Origin: Lentisphaerota bacterium | Lineage (GTDB): Bacteria > Verrucomicrobiota > Kiritimatiellia > UBA8416 > JAIOPI01 | NCBI GenBank assembly: GCA_021413965.1 | Contig: JAIOPI010000027.1 | Location: 1-64,000, forward strand | Direction of reading: 5' to 3' | Length of the DNA stretch: 64,000 bases | In this document: positions 18,745-27,751 of the stretch, piece after piece | Position numbering within the stretch: position 1 is the first letter of the stretch | How the letters are laid out: the number at the start of each line of letters is the position of its first letter | Notes under the pieces: generated by a model | What the model saw: the letters and a program-made list of their open reading frames with translations, nothing else | Database searches by the model: none | Told to the model about the DNA's origin: nothing | Translations under genes and position numbers: made by a program

Positions 18745-19161
18745 TCAGGCGGGGTGCGTGGACTTTTCGGCCAGCCAAGTCGCCTCGGACATGGCTCCCC
18801 GGCTGATGATTTTGCTGGCCAGCATGCTGTTCCAGATCTCGATAGATCCTTCCTGCAGCTGTGTGAACTGCACGCCCAGCGCGTGAGGATGGCCGTTGAA
18901 GTCGCCGGTCCGAAACCAGACCACGCGGCCTTCGTGCTTGAAGGCGCGCACGGGTTTGTGGAACGCGATGCGCATGGAGAGCAGGGCGCCCACCGGGACC
19001 CGCTGGTGGAGGCAGAGGCGCAGGCCGGTTGCGGAAATGTCCTCGGTGGGGCAGAAGAATGTCTTGTCCACGAGGTCGGGGGCGCCGTCGGCTTCCAGCA
19101 CGGTCACGGCGACCTGGTTCTTTTCCTGAACTCGCGGCTGCTTGCGTCGTTCGTTCCGCAT
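18745..19161 (-). CDS. PilZ domain protein (second of a convergent pair)
   Basis: A 138-residue PilZ protein with NERRKQPRVQEK (RxxxR) at the N-terminus and EDISATGLRL near residues 40-49. The remaining beta-barrel (LLSMRIAFHKPVRAFKHEG) fits the family. Its extended C-terminal tail carries no recognisable domain. Overlap in function with the neighbouring PilZ protein is possible, but the two sequences are quite different, so this is not a recent duplication. The ribosome-binding site is weak. Confidence 0.85.
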   Translation of the reverse strand: MRNERRKQPRVQEKNQVAVTVLEADGAPDLVDKTFFCPTEDISATGLRLCLHQRVPVGALLSMRIAFHKPVRAFKHEGRVVWFRTGDFNGHPHALGVQFTQLQEGSIEIWNSMLASKIISRGAMSEATWLAEKSTHPA

Positions 19162-19294
19162 AAGGCCCCCATGACTGCGCCGATTACCCGTGCATGTCTA
19201 GCAGAGCAAGCCGACTCCGGCAAGCGCGATGCGTGTTCGCCCGTGTCGCCACGCCCCTGGCTCCTGCGGGCGGGATGGACGGCCTGGGCGTCAA

Positions 19295-19636
19295 TTAAGG
19301 GGGCACGGGGCGTCCGCGCCGGGCCGGGCGGTCCGGTGTCACGGGGCGTGCTGATGTCGCGCGAAGCGCCGTATAGCGGGGCTTGATTTCCGAGTTAAAA
19401 AACTGGCCCGGGCTGCGTGCGTCGCGCAAGGCGAGGAAGGTCTGCTCCGGCACCGGCGCATAGACATAGCGGGACCCATTGGGAAACACGACGGACAAAG
19501 CCTGGGTTCCCCGGTCATACGCGGCTTCACGGATGGCCGACGAGCGCAGGACCACGGATTCGGACTTCGAATCAACCCGCTGACAGCCCCCGCCGAGCAC
19601 GATCAGCGCCACCCAGGCAATCGTCGCGATTTTCAT
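19295..19636 (-). CDS. KTSC domain lipoprotein
   Basis: A 113-residue protein with a short signal sequence and a probable lipobox ending GGGCQ near residue 18, so it may be lipid-anchored. The mature part is a KTSC domain (about residues 28-88): SSAIREAAYDRGTQALSV, NGSRYVYAPVPEQTF and GQFFNSEIKPRY. This small domain occurs at lysyl-tRNA-synthetase C-termini and in many stand-alone proteins of unknown role. The C-terminal tail is Arg/Pro-rich. The start at 19636 is set by AAGGGGAAG just upstream; an in-frame upstream extension lacks a site. Confidence 0.8.
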   Translation of the reverse strand: MKIATIAWVALIVLGGGCQRVDSKSESVVLRSSAIREAAYDRGTQALSVVFPNGSRYVYAPVPEQTFLALRDARSPGQFFNSEIKPRYTALRATSARPVTPDRPARRGRPVPP

Positions 19637-19829
19637 GTGCTTCCCCTTCTTTGGTTGTGCGGAGCCACCAAGGCTCCACAAGGAAGAAAAGAAGCGACGG
19701 GCGCCTGTTTCCGAAAAAAGGTGAAACTAATTTAGCCTGGGTTCCCTGGGCGCACGGCCAGCAGGGGGGCGTAGGTTGGGCGGGTGACGGCCGGTCGCCC
19801 GTGGCCGGCGTGGCGAGGCCGGCGGGCGG

Positions 19830-20513
19830 CTAGCCCAGCACGAGGGACGCGAACTGGTCGGGGACGTGGAAGTCCGGACGCGGGCGATCGATGGGAGACC
19901 AGGTCAGCCAATGCGGATGCGAGGTATTGTCGCCGCACTTGTAGAGGTTGCCGCGCCAGGTATCGCCCGTGCGCGGACGCGGAAAGGGCAGGTAGGGCTC
20001 GAGTGCGGCAAACGGGACCCGGCATTCGACGAACCAGCTCACGGGTTCCTGGATTTCCGGCTCCACAAGGTGCGGCAGGCTGCGATTGATGTCCAGCATG
20101 GCGAGGTGCTCCGGCGCCAGCGGCACCGGATGCTGACGCGGCAGGAGCTGGTAGTGGAAGAGCACGGTTCCGCCGCAATTCATTTCCAGATTGAAGTAGC
20201 CTTTCGATACATCGGCGCCGGGGCAGAAGAAGAATTCGACGCAGCTGTCCGTGCAGACGCAATCCTGGTGCTGGCGGGCGACGGCGCGCACATAGCGATC
20301 ATCGACATGGAAAGCGACATAGACCGCGTCGGCATCCCAGCCGAGCTTGGCCGCCACGCGGGGGTAGTGGGCGGGCTTCTCGCCCATATGGTGGTTCAGG
20401 ACGAGCTCCGGCACGTGGCGCCAGGGCGGGCAGTCCCAACTGCTGGTCCGTTCGGGACTCGGAACCGGCCTCTCGGACAGCCGGGTGATGGTCGCGCGCT
20501 TTGGCTCCGTCAT
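19830..20513 (-). CDS. CBM9-like carbohydrate-binding protein
   Basis: A 227-residue protein resembling the family 9-like carbohydrate-binding module. Typical segments are VYVAFHVDDRYVRAV, DSCVEFFFCPG, KGYFNLEMNCGGTVLFHY and TWRGNLYKCGDNTSHPHWL. It has no signal peptide at the chosen start, so it may be cytoplasmic or anchored indirectly. Its ATG overlaps the stop of the LpxC-like gene as ATGA, implying translational coupling. Why a sugar-binding protein is coupled to an LpxC relative is not known. The same strand holds no glycosidase. Confidence 0.78.
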   Translation of the reverse strand: MTEPKRATITRLSERPVPSPERTSSWDCPPWRHVPELVLNHHMGEKPAHYPRVAAKLGWDADAVYVAFHVDDRYVRAVARQHQDCVCTDSCVEFFFCPGADVSKGYFNLEMNCGGTVLFHYQLLPRQHPVPLAPEHLAMLDINRSLPHLVEPEIQEPVSWFVECRVPFAALEPYLPFPRPRTGDTWRGNLYKCGDNTSHPHWLTWSPIDRPRPDFHVPDQFASLVLG

Positions 20514-21577
20514 CGTAGGGGTTCCAGCAGGTTGAGTTGGTACAGGCGGGTGATCAACCGGCAATCCAGGACATGGCCGGCCTTGTACGACAGGATGTGC
20601 CCGGCGAGGCGGCCGTGGCCGATCAGTGCCACGGCGGCCAGCAGGTCGAGCACGGCACGGTGCCAGACCGCTTCGAGCGACTTGCCGTTGTGCATCAGCC
20701 GCGGTTCGTTCACGTATTCCCTGGGCCCTGCCACCAGCACATTGTGGGTGGTGTAGCCCAGGTTTCGAATGTCGGCGAAGATCTTGCCGAGCGTCTTGCA
20801 GTACAGCATCTTGCCGCGTGTCGTGTTGGTGCGGGCGACCGCGCCCTGGCGGGTGGTGTCGCGGTTGACCGGGAATCGAATGCGCTGTTTGCCGATGGCA
20901 TTGGGGAAGTCCACGGCGCAATCCACAGTCAGGCCGCGCTGGCCGCGCGCCGCGGGATGAATCGTCACGAAGTTGCCCTGGGGGCTGCAGAGCGTGACCG
21001 GTTCTCTCACGGTCCAGTAGGCCGCCGGTTCCGGTCGTTCCACAATCCCGACGCGATCGATGGCTTCCACGAGGTCCAGGCTGCCGCGGTCAAACAGGGG
21101 GGGGTCGCCGGCATCCACGCGAATGATGGCGCTATCGATGCCAAGGCCGACGCGCAGCGCGATGATGTGTTCGACCATGCGCAGGTAGTTGTGGGGCGAC
21201 CCGCTCCGCAAGACGATGTTGCTGACCACCGCACCCGTGGTCCAGACGTTCTCGATGGAGACACGGACGGGCAGGGCGTCGGGCTGATCCCGGCGCTCGA
21301 TCCACCATCCCTTTTCGGTGGACGGGCAGAACGTGAGCGTGCGCTGTGCCCGTCCGAAAAACGTGCCTGGCCCCGTGGCGGACACTTCGCCCCCCAGCGT
21401 GGTTTCGCCGGAGGGGAGTGCCGGGGCGGGGGCGCTGAGCAGGTCGAGGTCAACCGTCTGAGCGGCAAAGGCGGCATGCGCCCGCCGCACGACATCGGGG
21501 TCGCCTTCCAGGATGCGTCCATGTTCACTTGTCGAGCTCAGGGCCAGGTCCTTTCCGCCGCAGGGCGTTTGAACCAT
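20510..21577 (-). CDS. LpxC-like deacetylase homologue with altered active site
   Basis: A 355-residue relative of UDP-3-O-acyl-N-acetylglucosamine deacetylase (LpxC), the zinc enzyme committing lipid A synthesis. Matches include RMVEHIIALRVGLGID (134-149; general base Glu136, zinc ligand His137) and HILSYKAGHVLD with His335. The usual HKxxDxxGD motif is changed: the segment reads WHRAVLDLLAAV, so His306 is five rather than four residues before Asp311, and the conserved Asp four residues after is Ala315. The N-terminal 60 residues are unrelated to LpxC. This suggests an altered or lost activity, or a paralogue. The ATG at 21577 has no strong ribosome-binding site. It is coupled to the CBM9-like gene. 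Confidence 0.75.
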   Translation of the reverse strand: MVQTPCGGKDLALSSTSEHGRILEGDPDVVRRAHAAFAAQTVDLDLLSAPAPALPSGETTLGGEVSATGPGTFFGRAQRTLTFCPSTEKGWWIERRDQPDALPVRVSIENVWTTGAVVSNIVLRSGSPHNYLRMVEHIIALRVGLGIDSAIIRVDAGDPPLFDRGSLDLVEAIDRVGIVERPEPAAYWTVREPVTLCSPQGNFVTIHPAARGQRGLTVDCAVDFPNAIGKQRIRFPVNRDTTRQGAVARTNTTRGKMLYCKTLGKIFADIRNLGYTTHNVLVAGPREYVNEPRLMHNGKSLEAVWHRAVLDLLAAVALIGHGRLAGHILSYKAGHVLDCRLITRLYQLNLLEPLR

Positions 21578-21672
21578 AGCGGAAAGGCGGCGCCGGGATG
21601 AAGTAAAAAGGCGCTTTTTTCGCAGCCCGGCGGCATGCTTTAATCCGGCTATCGTCAAGAAGGGGAGGGTGT

Positions 21673-22113
21673 TTGTCCAACGTTCACAAGAAATTGCGCC
21701 GCGGTGATGGAGCGGGCGAGAGGCGGACGCGGCCGGCCGTGGCGGCGTCCCCGGCGGGGATGGTCCGTGGAGCCGATGCGCCGCCGCGGCTGCCGCCGGA
21801 TGCCGTGCTCGAACAGCAACGCCAGCGGGATGCGATCGCGCGCCTGACGGAGGCCCTCCGCGTGGTGAAGGCGCAGTTGGCGGGGACGGAGCAGGCGCTG
21901 CGGGAACAGCGCGCCGCCAATGCCGCGCTTGCCCGCCAGGTGGCGGCCCAGGCGCAGGCACATCACGTTGACATGGCAGCGCTGCAGGCCCGACTTGCTT
22001 CCGCGCAAGCCCGTCTGGCGGCGCCCGTCGCGCGATCAGCCTCTGCTGTGGGCGCCGGACAAGCGGTGTCGGAAGGCAGTTTGTTGTCCCAGGCCAAAGC
22101 GCGCAAGGCCTAG
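21673..22113 (+). CDS. Alanine-rich coiled-coil protein of unknown function
   Basis: A 146-residue protein proposed to start with TTG at 21673, four bases after GGAGG (21664-21668). The N-terminus is basic; residues about 45-115 form an Ala/Gln/Leu heptad-rich coiled coil (ARLTEALRVVKAQLAGTEQA); the tail is Ala/Ser-rich. I do not recognise a family. It is divergent from the LpxC-like gene. The GC-rich, Ala-rich composition makes the coding call moderate. Confidence 0.55.
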   Translation: MSNVHKKLRRGDGAGERRTRPAVAASPAGMVRGADAPPRLPPDAVLEQQRQRDAIARLTEALRVVKAQLAGTEQALREQRAANAALARQVAAQAQAHHVDMAALQARLASAQARLAAPVARSASAVGAGQAVSEGSLLSQAKARKA

Positions 22114-22117
22114 CGGC

Positions 22118-22488
22118 TCACCAGGTGGTGTCGTCGATGCTGTATTGAACCTGGATGCCGCTGGCGAGTTTGAAACGCCCCTGGTTCAAATTGCCGTCAT
22201 CGATCTTGCTGTCGATTTCCTGCCAATGGCTGGCCGGTGCCAGCGGCAGGCGGTTGCCGCCGAAGTTGAAGTTGTCGACCAGCACCAGGCGGGACGGTTT
22301 CATGGCGCCGGTGGAGGGATCCCAGCGCAACATGGAAATGTACCACCAGCCGCCGCCCATCACGGTTGGCTGCGTCCACTTGGCGCCCTTCAAGTACTCG
22401 GCCACCGGAACCGGCGTGGTGGGGCCCTGGGCGACGCGACGAGCGTGAAGCCCGCGGCCTGCCGTGATGCTAGTGACCTTGCACGCAT
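22118..22488 (-). pseudogene. Disrupted type II secretion-like pseudopilin gene
   Basis: The gene starts with a good ribosome-binding site (GGAG) and ATG at 22488, and encodes a prepilin-type leader RQAAGFTLV near residues 9-17, but then leaves the frame. The continuing frame (to 22118) encodes the C-terminal part of a pseudopilin of the kind common in Verrucomicrobia-like bacteria, with EYLKGAKWTQP and EIDSKIDDGNLNQGRF. The hydrophobic helix and middle of the protein are missing, so an internal deletion with frameshift near 22430 is the simplest explanation. An annotation that starts in the second frame would hide this. Confidence 0.72.
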
Positions 22489-22677
22489 GTTCTTGAACTC
22501 CGGATCCGTTCGCCGTGGCTCGCGCCGCCGCCGCAAGGGGCTGAGAGCGAATACCGTGCCAAAGGTGCGTCCATCCGCGAACCACCCGCCGGATGCCCCA
22601 AAACAGGCGGTCCCAGGGGATCGACACCGGGTGCAGGGCTGAGCGTCACGGTTCGTTTTGGTACAGAATCGAACGGG

Positions 22678-22699
22678 ACTGTCACTTGTTGATGACAGT
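22678..22699 (+). promoter_or_regulatory. Palindrome upstream of an exported-protein gene
   Basis: actgtca (22678-22684) and its complement (22693-22699) flank an 8-base spacer, 30 bases before the next start codon. It could be an operator or a short hairpin; nothing else supports a role. Confidence 0.25.
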
Positions 22700-22728
22700 A
22701 TTTTCGTGGTAAACATCCGTGCTGGGTA

Positions 22729-23112
22729 ATGCGTACGAGGTTCATGGCGTGGGGCTTGTTGGTCGTGCTGGCCGCCGGAGGCGTCGGTTTCCGGTACCTG
22801 CAACTGCTTCCTTATCCGCGCGGGGAATTCAACTGGGTCGATGCCCCCAATCAACGCCACCGCGCCTACGTTTACGTCCTGACCGACAAAGGGTTCTTTG
22901 GCGGCACGCGCGAGCTGTACCGGATGAAGGTTGAATTCGCGCCGCCAACCGGCAAACGCATCCCGGTCTTCGAGCAGGATATCAGCCGGCGCGACGTCTC
23001 GAAGCCGATCAACTTGAATGCGCTCGACGACGTCGTGATCTGGGCGCCGGATTCGTCCCGCGTGACCTATCACCTGCTCACCAATGCCATCAGCGTCGAT
23101 TTGCCGTTCTGA
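22729..23112 (+). CDS. Single-pass exported or membrane-anchored protein of unknown function
   Basis: A 127-residue protein with a hydrophobic N-terminal segment (about residues 7-22) and a roughly 100-residue soluble part rich in beta-strand-like sequence (HRAYVYVLTDKGFF, DDVVIWAPDSSRVTYHL). No family was recognised. An alternative start at 22744 is preceded by GAGG. It converges with the large CotH gene. Confidence 0.65.
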   Translation: MRTRFMAWGLLVVLAAGGVGFRYLQLLPYPRGEFNWVDAPNQRHRAYVYVLTDKGFFGGTRELYRMKVEFAPPTGKRIPVFEQDISRRDVSKPINLNALDDVVIWAPDSSRVTYHLLTNAISVDLPF

Positions 23113-23130
23113 GGCGCTCGCGGCAGCTGG

Positions 23131-26100
23131 TTAGGGCTGCTGGAGCCAGACGCGGCCACGGTAGAAGTCGGGGTTCGTGGTGGCCGTCTTGTGGTACTGG
23201 ACGGTCTGGTTGGTGCCGAGGATGTTTGTGTATGCCTCCACGCCCAGCCAGTTTGTGGCCGACAGGTCCGGCAGGGACTCCAGCGAATAGTAACGTACGG
23301 CGCCGCCGAGATCCGGGCCGGCCATGACCGTGACGAAACTCACCAGCACCGTGGCGCCTGCCGGTCCGATTTCGACGGCAAACACGTCGGCGTCATCCGT
23401 GGGATCCGTGCCGGCCGTGTACTCGCCGATGTTCGAGAAGCCGTCCCGGTCCATGTCATCCTGAGGTTCGCCGCCCGGTGCGTTGGTGCTGCCGAAGTAC
23501 TGGTCTTCCCACACGTCGCGCATCCCGTCGCCATCGCCGTCCGGATCCGGTGGCGCGCTTCCATCCGTCCAGTTCGCGGGGTCGTTTCCCGCCGCGAGCG
23601 CCTGCAGGCGCGTGAGTGGCGGGCCTGCTCCATCGGCCCCCGCCGGCCAGGGCGCTGCGTCGAAGTAGATGACTTCATCGGCGATCACCCAGATGACCGG
23701 ATCGCCGGGCAGGTCCGGCAGCAAGGGGCGCTCCAGCGCCAGGCGCTCGCCATGGTTGGATAGCTGGCCGTTGAACGGGCCGAACAGCGTGGCGCTGCCG
23801 AGTTCAAGTCCGTTCGCCGCGAGGAAGGCGTCGCGCGTGGCGGTGTCCGTCGGGTCGAAGGACACCAGCATGGCGTGTGCGCCCGCAGCGAGCGTGGTGT
23901 TGCTGGGGAAGGTGTAACTCGCGGCGCCGTCGAGCCGCCACGGTCCGGCCTCGCTCCACAGCGGCTGCGGTACCGCCTGCGCGTTGTGCAGTTCGACATA
24001 CTCATCCGCCAGGTTGTCTTCCGGATGCGCCACGGTAGGGGCGGGGTGGTAGTGGATGCGCGACACCACCACCCGCGGGCCGGGGGCCGCATTGGCGGCG
24101 TTGGTCGTGGGCGTCAGGGCGTACCCGTACGTGCCGCCATCCGGATAGCGCCCTTCGCTGATGAAGTTTTCCTGCCCCTTGTAGCGCCACGCATCCGCCA
24201 CGCGATCGGCGGCGCCTCCCGGCAGATACGACAGGTAAAGTGCGCCGCCGGCCTTGTCGGTGCCAAAGCCGTTGGTGATGGGGCTGTGGAAGCCGGTCAC
24301 CTCGTCGAACGTCTGCCAGCCGCCGGCGGCGATCGTGGTGCCCGCGGGAATGGGCCAGCGGCGCAGGTTTCCCGGGTTGTCGCTCAGGAACCAGCTGGTC
24401 AGGTCCTGCGCGGTGCCCGTGGTATTGAACAGCTCGATCCAGTCGTTGGAGTCATATTCCGGCAGGGCGTCGTTGGTGTAGTCGGTGTGCGCCATGAATT
24501 CGTTGAGCACGACGTCACGCGGGGGGGCGGGGTCGGCGGCACCGGGCGAGCCGTTGATGAAGGCGCTGGCGCGCCAGTGTCCGCCGTAATCGAGGCGGCC
24601 GTCGGCCTGGTGGTCCATGACCTGCGGGACCAGCGAGTGGCCGGTGCCGTCCGCGGCGACGGGCCAGCCGCGCGCGGACTGGTAGAGGGCGCGGAAGATA
24701 TCCGCCCCCTGTGCGGTGTCGTAGAGGGCCAGCGTTTCGCCGCCGTCGTTGAGGCTGCCGGTGTACTGGCCGGCGATGCGCATGCCGGCCGCGCCGGCAT
24801 AGGTGTTGGTGAACACCGTGCGGTCGCGCACGACAAGGGCGTACTGGCCCGGGTCGAGGTTCGTCACCGTGGCGCTGGCGAATTCAAAGGTGACGCCGGC
24901 CGTGAAGCGCAGGGTGCGCAGGTCCGCGGCCGTGCCGCCCGTGTTGCACACTTCGATGAATTCGGCGGCGGGAGCAGGCGGGTGCGCCATGACTTCGGTC
25001 ACTCGCAGCGGGCCGCTGTAGACCGCCGGTGGTGCGCCGGTGTAGGTGACGGAGCTGATGAACACCCGGTTCTGGTCGTAGAGTGCCACGGTGTCCCCGG
25101 TGGGCGCGAGGCGTCCGCGGTAGGGGCCCTGCACGAAGCAGGCTTCATTGCTGCGCGGCGACACCTCGCGCGCGCGGAACGCGGCCACGCGGGGCGACAC
25201 GAACAGGTTGCTGCGCGCCGGGATGACGGTGCCGGACTGGAAGACGAAATCCACGCCGTTGCTCAGCGCCCAGCCGGAGATGTCGACGGCGATGGCGTTG
25301 GTGTTGAGCAGTTCGAGGTATTCCTGGTCTTCGAATCCGGACGCCGGGGAGGGCTCGATCGCCCCGAATTGAATCGGCGGGGAGACGGGTTGGGCGGGCG
25401 GGATGTTGGTGAACTCGCCCGTATTGGAGTAGAGCTGGCCGCGGCGCGTGGAGCAGTAGGATTTCAGGTTGCCTGCGTTGACGGCCGTCAGCGGCACGGC
25501 GTCGAAGTCGTCGATGCGATTTTCCAGATAGCCCGGCGCGGTCGGGCCGAGCAGCTGGTCCGTGACCGTGCGCAGCCGGCGCAAGTACATCTCCCGCGTG
25601 GCCGGCGTGCGGATAATGGCGTCGTAGAGGCGGTTGTAGGAGTTGGTGTACTTGCCGTCATGGAGCGGCGCGCTGGGATACGACCAGCGCAGCCAGGAAT
25701 GCGAGCGGAAGGTCGTCCAGTTGCCGTAGTCGCCGTAGAAGATGCTGCGCACTTCCGCCGTTCCGTAGCCGGTTTCCTGGATGCCGCCGCGCTCGGTTCC
25801 CGGCAGGAAGATGTACGTGTCAAAATCCCACGGGAACATGGACCACTCGCGGGTGCCGTCGCTGTCGCGGTAAACGTAGTAGTTTTTTTCGCAGCGGTCG
25901 CCGTGGCCGATGACGACGGCGACGGCCATCTGGTTGAGGACCTGCGGGAGGTTGACGTTGTCGAAGAGGTAGCGCTTCAGCGAGTCGCTGCCGGCCGCGG
26001 CGGCGAGGTTGGTGCGCAACACGTTGAGGTCGCCCTGGTCCTCCCAGCTGCGGCTTTCCTTGTTGTAGAGGCCGTAGACTTCGGGGTTCTGCCAGTCGAG

Positions 26101-27531
26101 GGAAAGGTCCGAGCATTTTTCGGGCTCCGTGGCCTTGTTCGGATCCGCCTTGTAGAGCGCGCCGGCGGGGTCATAGCCGTTGCGCTCGAGGAAGGTTTCG
26201 TCCTGCTGCTCCACGATGCTGGCTGTTTCGGTGGCGCCGTTGTGGAGGAAGCGAATGTAGGTCACGTTGTAGGACGGCACGCCTGCGGCCTTCATGGCAT
26301 CGGTGGCGAGGGGCTCGCGCATGTAGGCGGAGTCGCCGACGAAGCGGTGAATGTTGAACTCCTTCACGCGGGGCTGGTCGGTTGCGTAGCGGAATTTGTG
26401 TCCGGGGGCCAGCACGACCTTGTACTTGTTCAGGCCGGCGGTAATGGTCGATGAGCCCTTGTTGCGCACGCGGCAGCCGGCATAGAACTCGCCGTCGTAG
26501 TAGAGGTAGGCCGAGCCCCAGGCCCCCGGCTGATCCGTCCAGGTGTACCAGGTCCCGGCCGAAGGCCCGGCATTTTCCCAGCTGTTGTCCAGCGAGAACC
26601 AGTGCAGCACGGGCGGGTTGGTGGCGAGGGCGGGATTGTAGATCACGGTGCCGTAGTAGTCGGCGATATCGTTGGTGGCGGGGGAGCGGGACCACGAGCC
26701 GTCGTTGCCGATGGCGCTGACGGCGTAGCGCACCATCTGGCCGGTGGTGGCGGCGGCGGCGGGTATCATGGCCCCGAAGACACCGTCCGCGGCGGCGCCG
26801 TCGTGGTGGGCGCCGTCATCGGCCATGGTGACGGTGACCAGGGAGCCGTACATGACGACGTAGTGCAGGCGTCCGGTGGCCACGCCGCCGCCAGCCGGAT
26901 GGGCGAGTGCCGCGCTGACCCAGATATCCGAGGCGTCCGGGGGATCCTGTGGCGTGTGGACCACGTTGCTGATCGCCGGGCCGAAGCTCATCTGTCCGGC
27001 GTTGTTGGCGGCGCCGGGCGTGGGGATGGAGAAGTAGACCACCTGACCGGTGGGGCTCGAGAGGCTCAGCCCATACGAGACATCACGATACTGCTTGGGA
27101 TATTTGGGGGAGAACTCGGAGGTGATGGTGGTGCCGTCCGGTTTGACGAGGGCCAGGTACTCGCCATCGCCGTCGAGTTTGAAGTTGGCGTGGAGCTGGT
27201 TCCGGATGACGGAGTTGGTGCTGCCGGACGCGAAGACGATGAGCTGGCGACCGTTCACGACGTTCGTGGCGGGAAATCGCCACTTGGTCAGGTTGTCACG
27301 GTCGTCCGTGAGATACCAGCCGTCGAGAGACGTCGACCCGGAAGGGGGGAAGGTGGTCGTATTGCGCAGCTCAATCCAATCCGGGTAATTCGTGTTGGCA
27401 TCGGTGTACTTGGTTTCGTTGATGGCCATGAATTCGGTGATGATGATGTCACCGTGTGCGGGCTGCATCGCTCCGGCGGCAAGCAGGAGCAGGGCGATCA
27501 ACCCGGTGGACCATGGACAGAGCCGTGTCAT
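23131..27531 (-). CDS. Large exported lamin-tail / CotH-kinase-like protein
   Basis: A 1466-residue secreted protein with a signal peptide (cleavage probably after AHG, about residue 27). A lamin-tail domain follows (ITEFMAINETKYTDA, DWIELRN), then a CotH-type kinase-like domain in the middle (EFNIHRFVGDSAYMREPLA, NYYVYRDSDGTREWSMFPWDFD, the Asp-containing end of the CotH core). Further lamin-tail repeats begin with motifs such as EYLELLNTNA, EFIEVCNTGG, DWIELFNTTG and DEYVELHNAQ. A calcium-binding DPDGDGDGMRDVWEDQYFG-type segment precedes the C-terminus. Spore CotH phosphorylates proteins; here the role is probably extracellular and unknown. A weak AGG-containing site precedes the ATG. Confidence 0.85.
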   Translation of the reverse strand: MTRLCPWSTGLIALLLLAAGAMQPAHGDIIITEFMAINETKYTDANTNYPDWIELRNTTTFPPSGSTSLDGWYLTDDRDNLTKWRFPATNVVNGRQLIVFASGSTNSVIRNQLHANFKLDGDGEYLALVKPDGTTITSEFSPKYPKQYRDVSYGLSLSSPTGQVVYFSIPTPGAANNAGQMSFGPAISNVVHTPQDPPDASDIWVSAALAHPAGGGVATGRLHYVVMYGSLVTVTMADDGAHHDGAAADGVFGAMIPAAAATTGQMVRYAVSAIGNDGSWSRSPATNDIADYYGTVIYNPALATNPPVLHWFSLDNSWENAGPSAGTWYTWTDQPGAWGSAYLYYDGEFYAGCRVRNKGSSTITAGLNKYKVVLAPGHKFRYATDQPRVKEFNIHRFVGDSAYMREPLATDAMKAAGVPSYNVTYIRFLHNGATETASIVEQQDETFLERNGYDPAGALYKADPNKATEPEKCSDLSLDWQNPEVYGLYNKESRSWEDQGDLNVLRTNLAAAAGSDSLKRYLFDNVNLPQVLNQMAVAVVIGHGDRCEKNYYVYRDSDGTREWSMFPWDFDTYIFLPGTERGGIQETGYGTAEVRSIFYGDYGNWTTFRSHSWLRWSYPSAPLHDGKYTNSYNRLYDAIIRTPATREMYLRRLRTVTDQLLGPTAPGYLENRIDDFDAVPLTAVNAGNLKSYCSTRRGQLYSNTGEFTNIPPAQPVSPPIQFGAIEPSPASGFEDQEYLELLNTNAIAVDISGWALSNGVDFVFQSGTVIPARSNLFVSPRVAAFRAREVSPRSNEACFVQGPYRGRLAPTGDTVALYDQNRVFISSVTYTGAPPAVYSGPLRVTEVMAHPPAPAAEFIEVCNTGGTAADLRTLRFTAGVTFEFASATVTNLDPGQYALVVRDRTVFTNTYAGAAGMRIAGQYTGSLNDGGETLALYDTAQGADIFRALYQSARGWPVAADGTGHSLVPQVMDHQADGRLDYGGHWRASAFINGSPGAADPAPPRDVVLNEFMAHTDYTNDALPEYDSNDWIELFNTTGTAQDLTSWFLSDNPGNLRRWPIPAGTTIAAGGWQTFDEVTGFHSPITNGFGTDKAGGALYLSYLPGGAADRVADAWRYKGQENFISEGRYPDGGTYGYALTPTTNAANAAPGPRVVVSRIHYHPAPTVAHPEDNLADEYVELHNAQAVPQPLWSEAGPWRLDGAASYTFPSNTTLAAGAHAMLVSFDPTDTATRDAFLAANGLELGSATLFGPFNGQLSNHGERLALERPLLPDLPGDPVIWVIADEVIYFDAAPWPAGADGAGPPLTRLQALAAGNDPANWTDGSAPPDPDGDGDGMRDVWEDQYFGSTNAPGGEPQDDMDRDGFSNIGEYTAGTDPTDDADVFAVEIGPAGATVLVSFVTVMAGPDLGGAVRYYSLESLPDLSATNWLGVEAYTNILGTNQTVQYHKTATTNPDFYRGRVWLQQP

Positions 27532-27751
27532 GACACAACCTAATCTAGCATAAGTAGCAGCTGGGCAGAATCGGAATCAGCCCGTCTGGCGGGGGCTTTT
27601 GCTGGGTTTCTTGTCAAGATTTCGTGAAGACGGGCGGGGGCTGACGTTGCAGGGAGGTCGCGGGCCACCGGGGAGCGGAGGGGGTGCCTCGTCTCTGCAC
27701 TCGCGCGTGATGGGCAGGTTGGGGTGAGGAGGGCTGGGTGAATGGAACGGG

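Noticed and set aside
22118-22627. An intact 169-residue protein reading through the pseudopilin C-terminus.
   Set aside because: The prepilin leader with a good ribosome-binding site is in the other frame, and the upstream part of the longer reading has no pilin features; decay is a better explanation. Programmed frameshifting was also considered, but the missing helix cannot be restored by a frame change.
23875-26454. An 859-codon plus-strand open frame.
   Set aside because: It lies entirely antisense to the CotH/lamin-tail gene and shows Gly/Val/Arg-rich shadow composition without domains.
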